This document shows positions 38,246-47,640 of a stretch of DNA of 64,000 bases, piece after piece. Source of the stretch: Belliella alkalica. GTDB lineage: Bacteria > Bacteroidota > Bacteroidia > Cytophagales > Cyclobacteriaceae. Position numbers and translations under genes: made by a program. The notes beneath the pieces were generated by a model. The model saw nothing but the letters and a program-made list of their open reading frames with translations, was not told where the DNA came from and did not search any database. Location of the stretch: assembly GCF_022549785.1 (NCBI RefSeq), contig NZ_JAKZGO010000003.1, forward strand, positions 258,167-322,166. Direction: 5' to 3'. Numbering within the stretch: the first letter of the stretch is position 1; every line of letters starts with the position of its first letter.

Positions 38246-40368
38246 GACCGGATTTAAAACAATTGAGTTTAGACAAAAAGGTCAATTTTCAAAAAGAAGA
38301 TTGGGGAAGTTATACATGGAATACTGCGGAGAAAATAGAAGTACCCGCAGTGGTACAAAAAGAGGATCTTTCTGAAGCCGAACACCTGGGTTTTGCTGCT
38401 GGAATAGCACCATACTTAAGGGGACCATATAGCACCATGTATGTGATGCGACCATGGACGATTCGTCAGTATGCTGGATTTTCTACAGCTGAAGAGTCAA
38501 ATGCATTCTATAGAAAAAATCTTAAAGCTGGCCAAAAAGGGCTTTCTGTTGCTTTTGATTTGGCGACTCATAGAGGTTATGATTCTGACCATCCAAGAGT
38601 AGTAGGGGATGTAGGTAAGGCAGGTGTTGCGATTGATTCAGTTTTGGATATGAAAGTGCTTTTTGATCAGATTCCATTGGATCAAATGTCTGTTTCCATG
38701 ACGATGAATGGTGCTGTGATTCCGATAATGGCTTTTTATATCGTTGCTGCAGAGGAGCAGGGAGTAAAGCCAGAGCAACTGAGTGGCACGATCCAAAATG
38801 ATATTTTGAAGGAATTCATGGTCCGTAATACCTATATATATCCACCTTTGCCTTCTATGCGGATCATTGCGGATATCTTTGAATACACTTCGAAGAAGAT
38901 GCCCAAATTCAATTCAATCTCAATATCAGGTTACCACATGCAAGAAGCAGGTGCTACTGCTGATTTGGAATTGGCTTATACTTTGGCAGATGGTTTGGAA
39001 TACCTAAGGACTGGAGTAGCGGCAGGTCTTGATATAGATGATTTTGCACCGAGGCTTTCGTTTTTTTGGGCAATCGGAATGAATCATTTCATGGAAATTG
39101 CAAAAATGAGGGCAGGAAGATTGCTTTGGGCAAAAATAGTGAAGCAATTCAATCCCAAAAATGACAAATCACTAGCTTTAAGGACTCATTGTCAAACGAG
39201 CGGTTGGTCACTTACAGAACAAGATGCAATGAATAATGTCACAAGAACAGCTGTAGAAGCGCTTGCAGCAGCACTTGGTCATACACAATCCTTGCATACC
39301 AATTCCTTTGATGAGGCTATTGCTTTGCCTACGGATTTTTCGGCAAGAATAGCAAGAAACACACAATTATATCTCCAAGATGAAACCGAGATCACACGGG
39401 TAGTTGATCCTTGGGGAGGTTCGTACTATGTAGAGTACTTGACTGATCAATTAGTGAAAAAAGCTTGGGCACTGATAGAAGAAGTGGAGGAGCTTGGAGG
39501 AATGGCAAAAGCTATTGAAGCAGGTATTCCGAAAATGCGCATAGAGGAAGCCGCCGCAAGGAAGCAAGCAAGGATAGACAGTGGGAAAGATGTGATAGTC
39601 GGAGTCAACAGATATCAGACATCAGAGAAATCTGATTTTGAGATAAGGGAAGTTGACAATGATTCTGTCCGAAAGTCACAAATCGAAAGACTCCACAAGT
39701 TAAAAGCAGAAAGGAATACGGAAGAAGTGAAAGCAGCATTGAAGGCAATCACTGATTCAGCCAAAAGTGGAAAAGGTAATTTATTGGAACTGGCGGTAGA
39801 TGCGGCTCGAAAAAGGGCTACCTTAGGAGAAATATCAGATGCTATGGAAGAAGCATTTGGGAGGCATAAGGCTACAGTGAAATCAATTTCGGGGATTTAT
39901 TCAGGTGAAGCGATGCATGATAAGAGTTTTATAGAAGCCAAAGCATTGGCCGATGAATTTGCCAAAATTGAAGGCAGAAGGCCTAGGATTATGGTTGCCA
40001 AAATGGGACAAGATGGCCATGATCGCGGAGCGAAAGTAATCGCAACAGGCTTTGCAGATTTGGGTTTTGATGTAGATATAGGGCCTCTTTTTCAAACTCC
40101 AGAGGAAGTGGCACAACAAGCTGTAGAAAATGATGTTCATATAGTAGGAGCATCTTCTTTGGCAGCAGGGCACAAAACACTGGTTCCTGCTTTGATTGCT
40201 GAGTTGAAGAAATTAAAAAGAGAGGATATTATGGTCATAGCTGGAGGTGTGATTCCGCCAAGAGATTATGATTTTCTCTATAATGCAGGTGTTTCGGCTG
40301 TATTTGGACCTGGTACAGTATTGCCAAAGGCCGCAATAGAAATTTTAAATAAAATGATGGAGGGTTGA
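38242..40368 (+). CDS. mutB: Methylmalonyl-CoA mutase large (alpha) subunit
   Basis: A 708-residue adenosylcobalamin-dependent mutase. The substrate-binding barrel ([21 protein letters not shown], then [32 protein letters not shown]) is followed by the cobalamin-binding domain with the base-off motif D591-G-H593-D-R-G and GGVIPPRDY. It converts methylmalonyl-CoA to succinyl-CoA in propionate, Val and Ile breakdown. Coupled to mutA by a 4-base overlap; no MeaB/ArgK chaperone gene follows directly. Confidence 0.97.
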   Translation: MRPDLKQLSLDKKVNFQKEDWGSYTWNTAEKIEVPAVVQKEDLSEAEHLGFAAGIAPYLRGPYSTMYVMRPWTIRQYAGFSTAEESNAFYRKNLKAGQKGLSVAFDLATHRGYDSDHPRVVGDVGKAGVAIDSVLDMKVLFDQIPLDQMSVSMTMNGAVIPIMAFYIVAAEEQGVKPEQLSGTIQNDILKEFMVRNTYIYPPLPSMRIIADIFEYTSKKMPKFNSISISGYHMQEAGATADLELAYTLADGLEYLRTGVAAGLDIDDFAPRLSFFWAIGMNHFMEIAKMRAGRLLWAKIVKQFNPKNDKSLALRTHCQTSGWSLTEQDAMNNVTRTAVEALAAALGHTQSLHTNSFDEAIALPTDFSARIARNTQLYLQDETEITRVVDPWGGSYYVEYLTDQLVKKAWALIEEVEELGGMAKAIEAGIPKMRIEEAAARKQARIDSGKDVIVGVNRYQTSEKSDFEIREVDNDSVRKSQIERLHKLKAERNTEEVKAALKAITDSAKSGKGNLLELAVDAARKRATLGEISDAMEEAFGRHKATVKSISGIYSGEAMHDKSFIEAKALADEFAKIEGRRPRIMVAKMGQDGHDRGAKVIATGFADLGFDVDIGPLFQTPEEVAQQAVENDVHIVGASSLAAGHKTLVPALIAELKKLKREDIMVIAGGVIPPRDYDFLYNAGVSAVFGPGTVLPKAAIEILNKMMEG

Positions 40369-40388
40369 TTTTCAACCTTTCTTTTTTG
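40363..40388 (+). terminator. Weak terminator at the end of mutB
   Basis: GGTTGA/TCAACC with a 3-base loop precedes TTTCTTTTTT. The stem overlaps the mutB stop codon and is short, so it may be leaky into the next gene 8 bases on. Confidence 0.45.
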
Positions 40389-40396
40389 ATACCCTT

Positions 40397-42307
40397 ATGA
40401 AGTCGATTACTTTAATTTATGATGAAAATCAATTAGACCTCTTGGAAGAAAAGGTTTTGCCCTTATTGAGTAATAATGTCAAAATCAAGATTCCATACAA
40501 AGATCATAGAAAGCACGAGTTTACTGACAATGATTTTATCGTAGCCTATCTATCAGATGAGCAATTGCGTGAATTATTGGATGTGATCATAGAGAATCAC
40601 TGGAAAATAGGTTTTTTGCCTCATCCGAAATTGGTGGAGGCAAGGCAGGGTTTTGGGGTGTCTTCAAATCTTGAAATTGCTGTAGATAATATTTTGACTA
40701 CTGAAGAAGTCTTCGAAATCGATGTCCTGTTGGCAAATGGTCAGCCTGTATTGAATAAGTTGATGATTGGAGATTCATTCAGCCTTTTGTATGCGGTAGA
40801 AAAAGACAGGAATTTTATTTCTCAATTTGCTATTAGGGTTAAGCGATTGTTCAATTCCTTCAGAAGAGTGAAGCTTCATCCTTTCAGTATCAACTGGAGT
40901 ACAGAAGGAGGGGAGTTTAAAGAAAAGCCAATCGAAACCGCTGCCTTGGGTATGGTGGTGGTACAACATGGTCAGAGTTCTATTTTATCACGCAGAATCA
41001 TTGAAGGATCTTACGCAAATGATGGTTTGATGCATTGCTTAGTGCTGGCACCAAGTAGTATTTGGGAGATTTTTAAGTTTGGTTTTTTTAGTATTTTCAA
41101 ATCTTCAAAAAAGAATCGGCTTCCAGACTATGTAGCACACATTAAGACAGAGAAAGTTCATATAAATAGTAGTTCGCCGATTAACTATTCAGTGGATGAA
41201 ATTCTGATGACATCCAAGTCAATAGAATTGGAAGTAGTGTCAAAAGCTTTGTCAATAGTTCCAGGAAAATCCTTGAAGACTGAGGATAAGGTCAGAAAAA
41301 GCAGAGTCTATAAAACCCAAAATTTGCCACAAGGTGAGTTGAAAAATGAGTTGTTGGAAAGATTCTTGCCAATCACCAACCATGCAACTACAGAAGAGTT
41401 TAAGTGGCTCTTTACAATCTTAAGGGAGAATTCTAGGCTTAGTTCGAGTTATCTTGTTTTGATGGCATTATCCACGATCATTGCGACTTTTGGGCTTTTT
41501 GGAGATTCATCTCCTGTGATTATTGGAGCGATGATTTTAGCCCCATTGATGTCTCCGATTATTTCATTGGCAATGGGTGTTTTGAGACAAGATAATAAGC
41601 TGATAAGCGAAAGTTTTAAAACTATAGGTTTTGGCTTGGGGGTAGGCTATCTTTTTGCAGTTTTGATCACTTGGTTTACTCCATTGAACACGATGAATGG
41701 TGAGATTTTGGCAAGGATTCGACCTAACTTACTTGACTTGGGAGTGGCAGCGGCCTCAGGGGTTGCAGGAGCTTATGCCCATGCCAAGAAAGAAGTTGCA
41801 AAAACACTGGCAGGTGTAGCAATAGCAGTTGCACTAGTGCCTCCTTTGGCAGTATCTGGAGTTGGGCTTGGTTGGGGAGATTGGTCGGTTTTCTGGGGAG
41901 CATTACTGCTTTTGGGAACCAACTTGGCAGGAATGGTTCTGGCCGCAGCGCTTACATTCCTTTTTCTTGGGTTCAGTCCATTCAAACTAGCAAAAAAAGG
42001 TTTGACAATATCACTATTCTTTGTGATACTAATCTCAGCGCCGCTGGCTTTTGGTTTTTCCAAAATGGTCAAAGAAAATAAAATCATGCAAGATCTTAGT
42101 GGAAAGGAGATCTCAATTGGTGTATTGAGGGATGTGAAAGTCATTAAAGTGGTTCCGTTAAAGCTTTCAGCAACGATTGTGTCAGAGTCGCCTTTGGATA
42201 TCCAAGAGCTGAATCAGGTGAAAGATGAAATTGAAGAAATATTGTCTCAAAAGATAGATTTGGAACTGTCAGTGGCGGTTGGTTTGTGGAGGGAGAAAAA
42301 TGAATAA
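40397..42307 (+). CDS. DUF389 membrane protein with N-terminal DAG-kinase-like domain
   Basis: A 636-residue protein in two parts. Residues about 1-310 resemble the diacylglycerol/lipid kinase catalytic fold (KIGFLPHPKLVEARQGFGVS followed by a helical-strand pattern and a late SIELEVVSKALSIVPGK), but the GGDGT nucleotide loop is missing. Residues about 345-565 are the DUF389 membrane domain (SSYLVLMALSTIIATFGL, VIIGAMILAPLMSPIISLAMG), followed by a soluble tail. The function is unknown; the N-terminal similarity is my reading. It starts 28 bases after mutB. Confidence 0.75.
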   Translation: MKSITLIYDENQLDLLEEKVLPLLSNNVKIKIPYKDHRKHEFTDNDFIVAYLSDEQLRELLDVIIENHWKIGFLPHPKLVEARQGFGVSSNLEIAVDNILTTEEVFEIDVLLANGQPVLNKLMIGDSFSLLYAVEKDRNFISQFAIRVKRLFNSFRRVKLHPFSINWSTEGGEFKEKPIETAALGMVVVQHGQSSILSRRIIEGSYANDGLMHCLVLAPSSIWEIFKFGFFSIFKSSKKNRLPDYVAHIKTEKVHINSSSPINYSVDEILMTSKSIELEVVSKALSIVPGKSLKTEDKVRKSRVYKTQNLPQGELKNELLERFLPITNHATTEEFKWLFTILRENSRLSSSYLVLMALSTIIATFGLFGDSSPVIIGAMILAPLMSPIISLAMGVLRQDNKLISESFKTIGFGLGVGYLFAVLITWFTPLNTMNGEILARIRPNLLDLGVAAASGVAGAYAHAKKEVAKTLAGVAIAVALVPPLAVSGVGLGWGDWSVFWGALLLLGTNLAGMVLAAALTFLFLGFSPFKLAKKGLTISLFFVILISAPLAFGFSKMVKENKIMQDLSGKEISIGVLRDVKVIKVVPLKLSATIVSESPLDIQELNQVKDEIEEILSQKIDLELSVAVGLWREKNE

Positions 42308-42441
42308 TTGTGGGTGTTCTAAAATGGAGAGCTAGGTTGTATTGGAGTGTGTCACAGTACAATCGGAGATCCTGAAAGGAATAATTCGTAAATCGATTCG
42401 TGTTATATATAAAATTCAATTATTTGTAGAAAGTCACATTT

Positions 42442-42473
42442 AAAAAAAGGAGGTCAAATTGACCTCCTTTTTC
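42442..42473. terminator. Bidirectional terminator
   Basis: AAAGGAGGTCAA with its complement forms a 12-bp stem with almost no loop, flanked by A and T runs. It sits between the convergent DUF389 and ferredoxin genes and can serve both. Confidence 0.85.
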
Positions 42474-42498
42474 TCTTATCATCTATCCTTTATTTATA

Positions 42499-42819
42499 TT
42501 AATTGTCTTCACCTCTGAGTTTGATCACAGCCCCTTCCAATATTGGGCTGATTCTTACCTGACATGCAAGTCTGCTTGTTGGGTAGTACTCGGGTAGATT
42601 CTCCAACTGATCGAGTTCAGTATCGGTAGCTTCTCCAAGTGCCTCTTCGCCTTCCAAGACTTCTACATGACAGGTGGCACAAAGAGCCATTCCGCCGCAA
42701 GTTGCAAGTACTGGGTATTCTGAAGCTTTCAAGATTTCCATCAAGCTCAGCCCCATGTCGTCAGGAGCTTCTATAGATTGGCGATTGCCGTCGTGATCTT
42801 CTACTATAAATGTTACCAT
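42499..42819 (-). CDS. 2Fe-2S ferredoxin (adrenodoxin type)
   Basis: A 106-residue electron carrier with the cluster pattern C-x5-C-x2-C-x35-C (CGGMALCATC and RLACQV). This is the adrenodoxin/ISC type. It lies 15 bases after the ferredoxin reductase gene, its likely partner. A -7-like TATCTTTG on the minus strand (about 42823-42830) ends only 4 bases before the ATG, so a very short-leader second transcript is possible. Confidence 0.9.
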   Translation of the reverse strand: MVTFIVEDHDGNRQSIEAPDDMGLSLMEILKASEYPVLATCGGMALCATCHVEVLEGEEALGEATDTELDQLENLPEYYPTSRLACQVRISPILEGAVIKLRGEDN

Positions 42820-42834
42820 GGTGCAAAGATAAAA

Positions 42835-43839
42835 TTAAAATGCATTTACACCATTGACAGTGGTATATTTGAAGCTTAATTTTTGATCAGGGTAAACATA
42901 TTTGAAAGCTGAGTGCATCATGATGGCTGCCTCGTGGAAGCCACAAAGTATCAGCTTCAATTTCCCCGGATAAGTATTGATATCACCAATTGCGTAGATT
43001 CTGTCAACACCAGTAGAGTAGTCAGTGGTATCCACTTCGATGGCATTTTTATCAATACTCAAACCCCAATCTGCTATAGGTCCAAGTTTTGGACTTAATC
43101 CAAACAATGGGATCAAATAATCAGCATCTATTTTTATTTCCTCTTTATTTTTACTTTCTAGAGTAACGCTATTTAGCACACCATTTCCACCTACCTGCTT
43201 GAGATTTGCAGAAAGGATCAAATCGATTTTACCATTATTTGCCATATCAAAAACCTTCGCAGCAGAATCAGGAGCACCCCTGAAAGTTTCATTTCTATGA
43301 ACCAAGGTTACCCTTTTCGCTACATCTGACAAGTAGATAGCCCAATCAAGTGCAGAATCTCCACCACCTGCCAAGACCACCTTTTTGTCTCTAAAGGTTT
43401 CAGGGTTTTTTACCATATAGGTAATGCCTTTTCCTTCAAAATGCTCTAAGTTTTCAAGGACAGGTTTTCTAGGTTCAAAGCAACCCAAGCCTCCAGCAAT
43501 TACAATTACCTGAGCATGAACTTTCGTCTTATCACTAGTGGTGACTATAAAAGAGCCATCTTCCTGCTTAGCAAGGTGATCCACTCTTTCTCCCAAAGTG
43601 AATGTCGGATTGAAAGGCTTGATTTGATCCATCAAATTATCCACCAATTCCTGTGCTTTTACTTCTGGATACCCTGGGATATCATAGATTGGCTTTTGGG
43701 GATAAATCTCCGAAAGTTGACCACCTACCTGAGGTAATGCATCAATCAAATGACACCTCATTTTTAATAGTCCTGCTTCAAAAACAGCAAACAAACCAAC
43801 TGGTCCTGCTCCGATAATGCAAATGTCAGTATTAATCAT
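42835..43839 (-). CDS. Ferredoxin--NADP reductase, thioredoxin-reductase-like (FNR type 2)
   Basis: A 334-residue flavoprotein with FAD-binding GAGPVGLFAVFEAGL at the start, an NADPH-binding VVLAGGGDSALDWAIYL in the middle, and the C-terminal FAD-contact YAIGDINTYPGKLKLI. The absence of a redox CxxC places it with FNR of the TrxR-like class. It moves electrons between NADPH and a ferredoxin, here probably the gene product downstream. A promoter TATATTTG (complement of 43889-43896) lies next to a motif also found at marR. Confidence 0.92.
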   Translation of the reverse strand: MINTDICIIGAGPVGLFAVFEAGLLKMRCHLIDALPQVGGQLSEIYPQKPIYDIPGYPEVKAQELVDNLMDQIKPFNPTFTLGERVDHLAKQEDGSFIVTTSDKTKVHAQVIVIAGGLGCFEPRKPVLENLEHFEGKGITYMVKNPETFRDKKVVLAGGGDSALDWAIYLSDVAKRVTLVHRNETFRGAPDSAAKVFDMANNGKIDLILSANLKQVGGNGVLNSVTLESKNKEEIKIDADYLIPLFGLSPKLGPIADWGLSIDKNAIEVDTTDYSTGVDRIYAIGDINTYPGKLKLILCGFHEAAIMMHSAFKYVYPDQKLSFKYTTVNGVNAF

Positions 43840-43888
43840 TTCTCTATTTGTTTATTGGTAAAACCAATGTGAATTCAATTTGTTCGTA

Positions 43889-43914
43889 CAAATATAATTA
43901 GTATAACAACTATT
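43889..43914 (-). promoter_or_regulatory. FNR promoter with candidate MarR operator
   Basis: On the minus strand the -7 element TATATTTG (43896-43889) is directly preceded by AATAGTTGTTATACTAAT (43914-43897), which contains TAGT-N6-ACTA. A related AATAGTTAGTGTGAC lies at the marR promoter (44370-44384). Confidence 0.4.
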
Positions 43915-43934
43915 TTAAACCTTCTTGGGTTTTT

Positions 43935-44366
43935 CTATTCCAGATTATTATAAATAGTGTTCAAAATCCTTTTAAATTCTTCAAAATCCTTTGAATCAAG
44001 GTTTTCCCAAGCTTTTTCTCTTATTGATGCTACCTGTGGCTTAAGCGATTCGACTTTCTCTATTCCATCTTCAGTAAGATGAAGTTGAAAGCTTCTCCTG
44101 TCTTGTGGATGTGGTATCCTTTCCACGTATCCTTTTTTTGAAAGTATATCTATGATCCTTGTCAAAGTAGGGTGGTCTTTGAATACCAGTTGTGCTAATT
44201 CGGTCTGGCTTAGCAATTCATTTTCAGCAAGATTTTTCAGCACCAACCATTGATCTACCGTAATGTCAAATTCCCCAAGATTAAACTTCTGCTGTGCATA
44301 TTGTTTTACTTTTCTGGCAGTTCTGTCCAGTAGAAATGAATACTTGCTGAATTGTACTTGTGTCAT
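43935..44366 (-). CDS. MarR family transcriptional regulator
   Basis: A 143-residue winged-helix regulator: LKNLAENELLSQTELAQLVFKDHPTLTRIIDIL is the helix-turn-helix, and KKGYVERIPHPQDRRSFQLHLTEDG is the wing, which is textbook MarR. It precedes the reductase-ferredoxin pair on the same strand (95 bases), with shared sequence near both promoters, so control of these redox genes and of itself is likely. The signal is unknown. Confidence 0.9.
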   Translation of the reverse strand: MTQVQFSKYSFLLDRTARKVKQYAQQKFNLGEFDITVDQWLVLKNLAENELLSQTELAQLVFKDHPTLTRIIDILSKKGYVERIPHPQDRRSFQLHLTEDGIEKVESLKPQVASIREKAWENLDSKDFEEFKRILNTIYNNLE

Positions 44367-44369
44367 ACC

Positions 44370-44391
44370 AATAGTTAGTGTGACAAATATA
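44370..44391 (-). promoter_or_regulatory. marR promoter with candidate autoregulatory site
   Basis: TATATTTG on the minus strand (44391-44384) is followed, at the expected transcription start, by the complement of AATAGTTAGTGTGAC. The leader to the ATG at 44366 would be about 13 bases, so a bound repressor would block initiation. Confidence 0.4.
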
Positions 44392-44410
44392 TGGAAAAAA
44401 TATATCTAAA

Positions 44411-44442
44411 ATTAAAAACCCTATAAAAATTATAGGGTTAAT
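44411..44442 (-). terminator. Terminator after MORN-like gene
   Basis: AACCCTATA/TATAGGGTT with a 5-base loop; on the minus strand it is followed by TTTTTAATTTT. It separates the preceding minus-strand gene from marR. Confidence 0.7.
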
Positions 44443-44448
44443 TGTAAA

Positions 44449-45306
44449 TTAATTTGATGCGAGGTTTCTATAGATCAAACTTCCTTCCTTGTCCCATTCT
44501 GCCCTTATATAGGGTCTGAAATTTTTGGTGAAGGGTTTTTCCTGATATTGAATCTCCCTCTTCCTGATAGCGGTGGTATTTTTGGTGTCCCAGTATTCTG
44601 TCCAAATACCGACTTTTTCACCGTATTTATATTCCCCGATAACTGCAGCTTGTCCATTTTGGTAGAAATGATAGAAATTACCTTCCTTCAATTCATATTC
44701 CACAGGAGTTATTTTTTCGATCACTTTATTGTTTTCGTCGTAGTAAGTCGTCCTAGAATCTTTTGGCCATCCTTCATTATAATGTCCTTTGTCTAACAAG
44801 ACACTTTTGGCGTCGAAGGTTAGCCAAGTACCATGCTTGGTGCCGAAATAAAACATGCCTTTTTCTATGACAGTTTCATTTAGATATTTTTCAAAAGGGC
44901 CATGCAGCAATACTCCTTTTGAGGGGTCAAAATCCTTTGAACGAATTATCCTATCTTTTTGATCGTACCAATAGATGTCTCTAATATAAGGGTCTACAGT
45001 TTTTTGTTCTGATGTGTAATTGAAAACGGTGTATTGAACTTGATCTCTAAATACTTGCCTAGTTCTTCCTTTTCTGGTTTTCTCTCCGAAGTAAATATTT
45101 TTCTTTGCTTTCTTTTTATCCTTTTTCTTTTTTTCCTTTCTGCTTTGTTCATCAAATAGCAAAAGCGGAGATGTGGTCGGTAACAATTTATTGGCAACTA
45201 TTCCCGATGAATCAGGGTCAACGAGTTCCACGTCAGACTTTTTTTGTGCAAACGCGCCCACTTTAAAAGCAATCAGCAGGAATAAAAGAATTTTGATCGA
45301 TTTCAT
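44449..45306 (-). CDS. Exported MORN/YwqK-like repeat protein
   Basis: A 285-residue protein with a signal peptide (cleavage near AFAQ), a Lys-rich stretch (about 58-70), and several MORN-like repeats of the form GPFEKYLNETVIEKGMFYFG, KHGTWLTFDAKSVLLDKGHY and GNFYHFYQNGQAAVIGEYK. Such repeats appear in envelope proteins of Bacteroidota with no assigned function. Confidence 0.72.
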   Translation of the reverse strand: MKSIKILLFLLIAFKVGAFAQKKSDVELVDPDSSGIVANKLLPTTSPLLLFDEQSRKEKKKKDKKKAKKNIYFGEKTRKGRTRQVFRDQVQYTVFNYTSEQKTVDPYIRDIYWYDQKDRIIRSKDFDPSKGVLLHGPFEKYLNETVIEKGMFYFGTKHGTWLTFDAKSVLLDKGHYNEGWPKDSRTTYYDENNKVIEKITPVEYELKEGNFYHFYQNGQAAVIGEYKYGEKVGIWTEYWDTKNTTAIRKREIQYQEKPFTKNFRPYIRAEWDKEGSLIYRNLASN

Positions 45307-45439
45307 GATCTGAATAACGTGTTCTTTTTAAGTTTATTGAGCATTAAAATTACTAATTCGCAATCAAATCTCAGTTATGTTTAGAATTAAAGTTTCAAAT
45401 CTTTAATTTTGACAAAATTTTAAAAAAACAACCACTAGA

Positions 45440-46642
45440 ATGAATTCAATCCTATCAGACCGAATTAACCAAATGGAAGAGTCAGCAACGCTGGCAATGG
45501 CAAAAAAAGCTAGAGAGCTAAAAGGCCAAGGAATAGATATTATAAGTTTGAGTCTTGGAGAACCAGATTTCAAAACGCCAAAACATATTCAGGAAGCAGC
45601 AAAGGCTGCAATCGATGAGGGGAAATATTTTGCTTACCCTCCTGTGGCAGGGTATCAGGATTTGAGAGAGGCAATAGCCAAAAAGCTACGTGATGAAAAT
45701 AACATAAGTGAAGCAAAAGCTGAAAACATAGTCGTTTCTACTGGAGCTAAGCATTCTATCGCTAACATATTTATGTGTATGCTTAATGAAGGTGATGAAG
45801 TAGTTATTTTTTCACCCTATTGGGTTTCTTATGCAGAGATCATCAAGTTGGCAGGTGGTGTTCCTGTTTTGATTGAAGGTACTTTGGAAAATAATTTCAA
45901 AGCAACAGCTGCGCAGTTGAAAGATGCAATGACAGCTAAAACAAAAGCAGTAATCTATTCTTCACCTTGCAATCCCACAGGTTCAGTTTTCAGCAAGGAA
46001 GAATTGGAGGCTATCGCTGAAGTAGTAAAAAGCCAAGAAGGTGTATATGTGATCGCTGATGAGATTTATGAATTGATCAACTTCACTGGAAAGCATGCAA
46101 GTATAGGTTCTTTCCCAGGGATGTTTGAAAGGACAATCACCGTAAACGGATTCTCAAAAGGTTATGCAATGACAGGATGGAGAGTAGGATATATTTGTGC
46201 TCCTTTATTTATCGCCAAAGCTTGTGAGAAGATGCAAGGTCAATTCACCTCAGGTGGTACAGGTATCGCACAAAGAGCTGCCTTGGCAGCAATATCAGGA
46301 GATCAAAATCCTTCCAAAGAAATGGAGAAGGCGTATTTAGGACGTAGAGAATTGGTGTTGGAATTGTTGAGAGATATTCCAGGGATTAAAACACACGTTC
46401 CCGAAGGAGCTTTTTACTTCTTTCCGGATGTGACTGCTTTCTTTGGAAAAAGTGCCGATGGAAAGCAAATAAATGATGCAGATGATTTGTGTATTTATTT
46501 GCTAGAGAAAGCGAACGTTTCAGTAGTGACAGGAGCTGCATTTGGTGCTCCTGATTGTTTTAGGCTATCATATGCAGCCTCAGAAGAGGATTTGAAAGAA
46601 GCTTTGAAAAGGATGAAAGAAGCTTTGGGAAAGTTGTCTTAA
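45440..46642 (+). CDS. Pyridoxal-phosphate aminotransferase (aspartate aminotransferase class I)
   Basis: A 400-residue class I aminotransferase. The PLP lysine is K240 in NGFSKGYAMTGWRVGY; SLGEPDFKTP, the SPCNPTGS loop and IADEIYE are in the expected places, and the C-terminal FRLSYA includes the substrate Arg. Class Ib aspartate aminotransferases have this pattern; other amino-acid donors are possible. A hairpin follows the gene. Confidence 0.92.
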   Translation: MNSILSDRINQMEESATLAMAKKARELKGQGIDIISLSLGEPDFKTPKHIQEAAKAAIDEGKYFAYPPVAGYQDLREAIAKKLRDENNISEAKAENIVVSTGAKHSIANIFMCMLNEGDEVVIFSPYWVSYAEIIKLAGGVPVLIEGTLENNFKATAAQLKDAMTAKTKAVIYSSPCNPTGSVFSKEELEAIAEVVKSQEGVYVIADEIYELINFTGKHASIGSFPGMFERTITVNGFSKGYAMTGWRVGYICAPLFIAKACEKMQGQFTSGGTGIAQRAALAAISGDQNPSKEMEKAYLGRRELVLELLRDIPGIKTHVPEGAFYFFPDVTAFFGKSADGKQINDADDLCIYLLEKANVSVVTGAAFGAPDCFRLSYAASEEDLKEALKRMKEALGKLS

Positions 46643-46657
46643 TTAGCTAATGTTTAT

Positions 46658-46695
46658 CTGGAGGTCATTTGAGTTTATTTTCATTTGGCCTCCAG
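46658..46695 (+). terminator. Hairpin after the aminotransferase gene
   Basis: CTGGAGGTCA/TGGCCTCCAG forms a 10-bp stem (one G-U) with an 18-base loop and is followed by TTATATTTGTTTT. It precedes the next ATG at 46732. Confidence 0.6.
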
Positions 46696-46731
46696 TTATA
46701 TTTGTTTTCCTTCAACTATTTTGTTATTAAT

Positions 46732-47442
46732 ATGGTAAAGGCTGTAGTAATTACACCAGTAAAGAATGCAATAGAAACCACTTTGGATACAGCAAAGGCC
46801 ATAAGTGAATCTGATATTAAAGTAAAACATATTATTTTTAATGACTTTAGTAGTGAAGATACTAGAGAGAAGTTGGAAGCAAACCGTGCAATTTTTGGAT
46901 ATGAATTGATCCATTTAGAGGATTTTGTAAGTAAACCTTCACCTAACTATGATTATGTTCTGCAAAAGGGGCAAAGTATAGCTCTTGACGAGAAATTGCC
47001 AATGATTATAGTAGAGTCTGATGTTGTAGTAAAGAAAGATACTTTTTCAAGATTACTTGATTTTCTTGCTCTCAATGAAAAATCAGGTATGATTGGAGCA
47101 ATAACTGTAGATGAAGTTGGGATGACAAATTTCCCATATCTCAAATTTAAAAATGAAAAAAAGAACGTAATTCAAACAGAAAGGAGTTTAAGCTTTTGTT
47201 GTACTTTGATTTCGCTACCTCTATTAAAGCAGTTTGACCTAAACCGTCTAGAGAGGTCAAAAGATTGGTTTGATACAACTATTTCAAAAATGTCCATTAA
47301 TCTTGGGTTCAGAAACTTTGTGCTAAATGATGTGCAGGTTTGGCATAGACCACATGGAAGTCGCCCTTGGAAACAACTGAAATATACCAATCCAATTAAG
47401 TATTACTGGCAGAAATTTATTTTGGGTAGGGATAAAATTTAA
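46732..47442 (+). CDS. Glycosyltransferase family 2-like protein
   Basis: A 236-residue GT-A fold protein started at the ATG at 46732 (MVKAVVITPVKN), because the longer frame enters the preceding hairpin. The nucleotide-sugar part (VVITPVKNAIETTLDTAK) and the IIVESDVVVKKD segment in place of DxD are seen; the C-terminal VWHRPHGSRPW is typical of family 2 members. The sugar and acceptor are unknown. Confidence 0.75.
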   Translation: MVKAVVITPVKNAIETTLDTAKAISESDIKVKHIIFNDFSSEDTREKLEANRAIFGYELIHLEDFVSKPSPNYDYVLQKGQSIALDEKLPMIIVESDVVVKKDTFSRLLDFLALNEKSGMIGAITVDEVGMTNFPYLKFKNEKKNVIQTERSLSFCCTLISLPLLKQFDLNRLERSKDWFDTTISKMSINLGFRNFVLNDVQVWHRPHGSRPWKQLKYTNPIKYYWQKFILGRDKI

Positions 47443-47454
47443 TTACCAAATAGT

Positions 47455-47640
47455 TATTCCCTTCCTTAGCAGTAGCCAAACAAAACGATATATTGTAAAT
47501 CAGTTGATGCACCTAGATAACTAATCTACTAATAACCCTTGTCTGCTAAGCCTAGGCGCAAAGGTCTGGCGTAAGTTACGATTATTCGCTTGAGCAAGTC
47601 TTTTGATTTAGCTTTTTGCGTTATTACGGATATTGATATT
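47455..47640 (+). mobile_element. MITE-like element G, overlapping a gene end
   Basis: A 185-bp stretch related to element F (complement) and to element E (AACTAATCTACTAATAACCC against AACTATTCTACTTATAACTC). The right end, read on the complement as ATATCAATATCCG, encodes the last residues of the minus-strand glycosyltransferase. The left end is degenerate. Confidence 0.6.
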
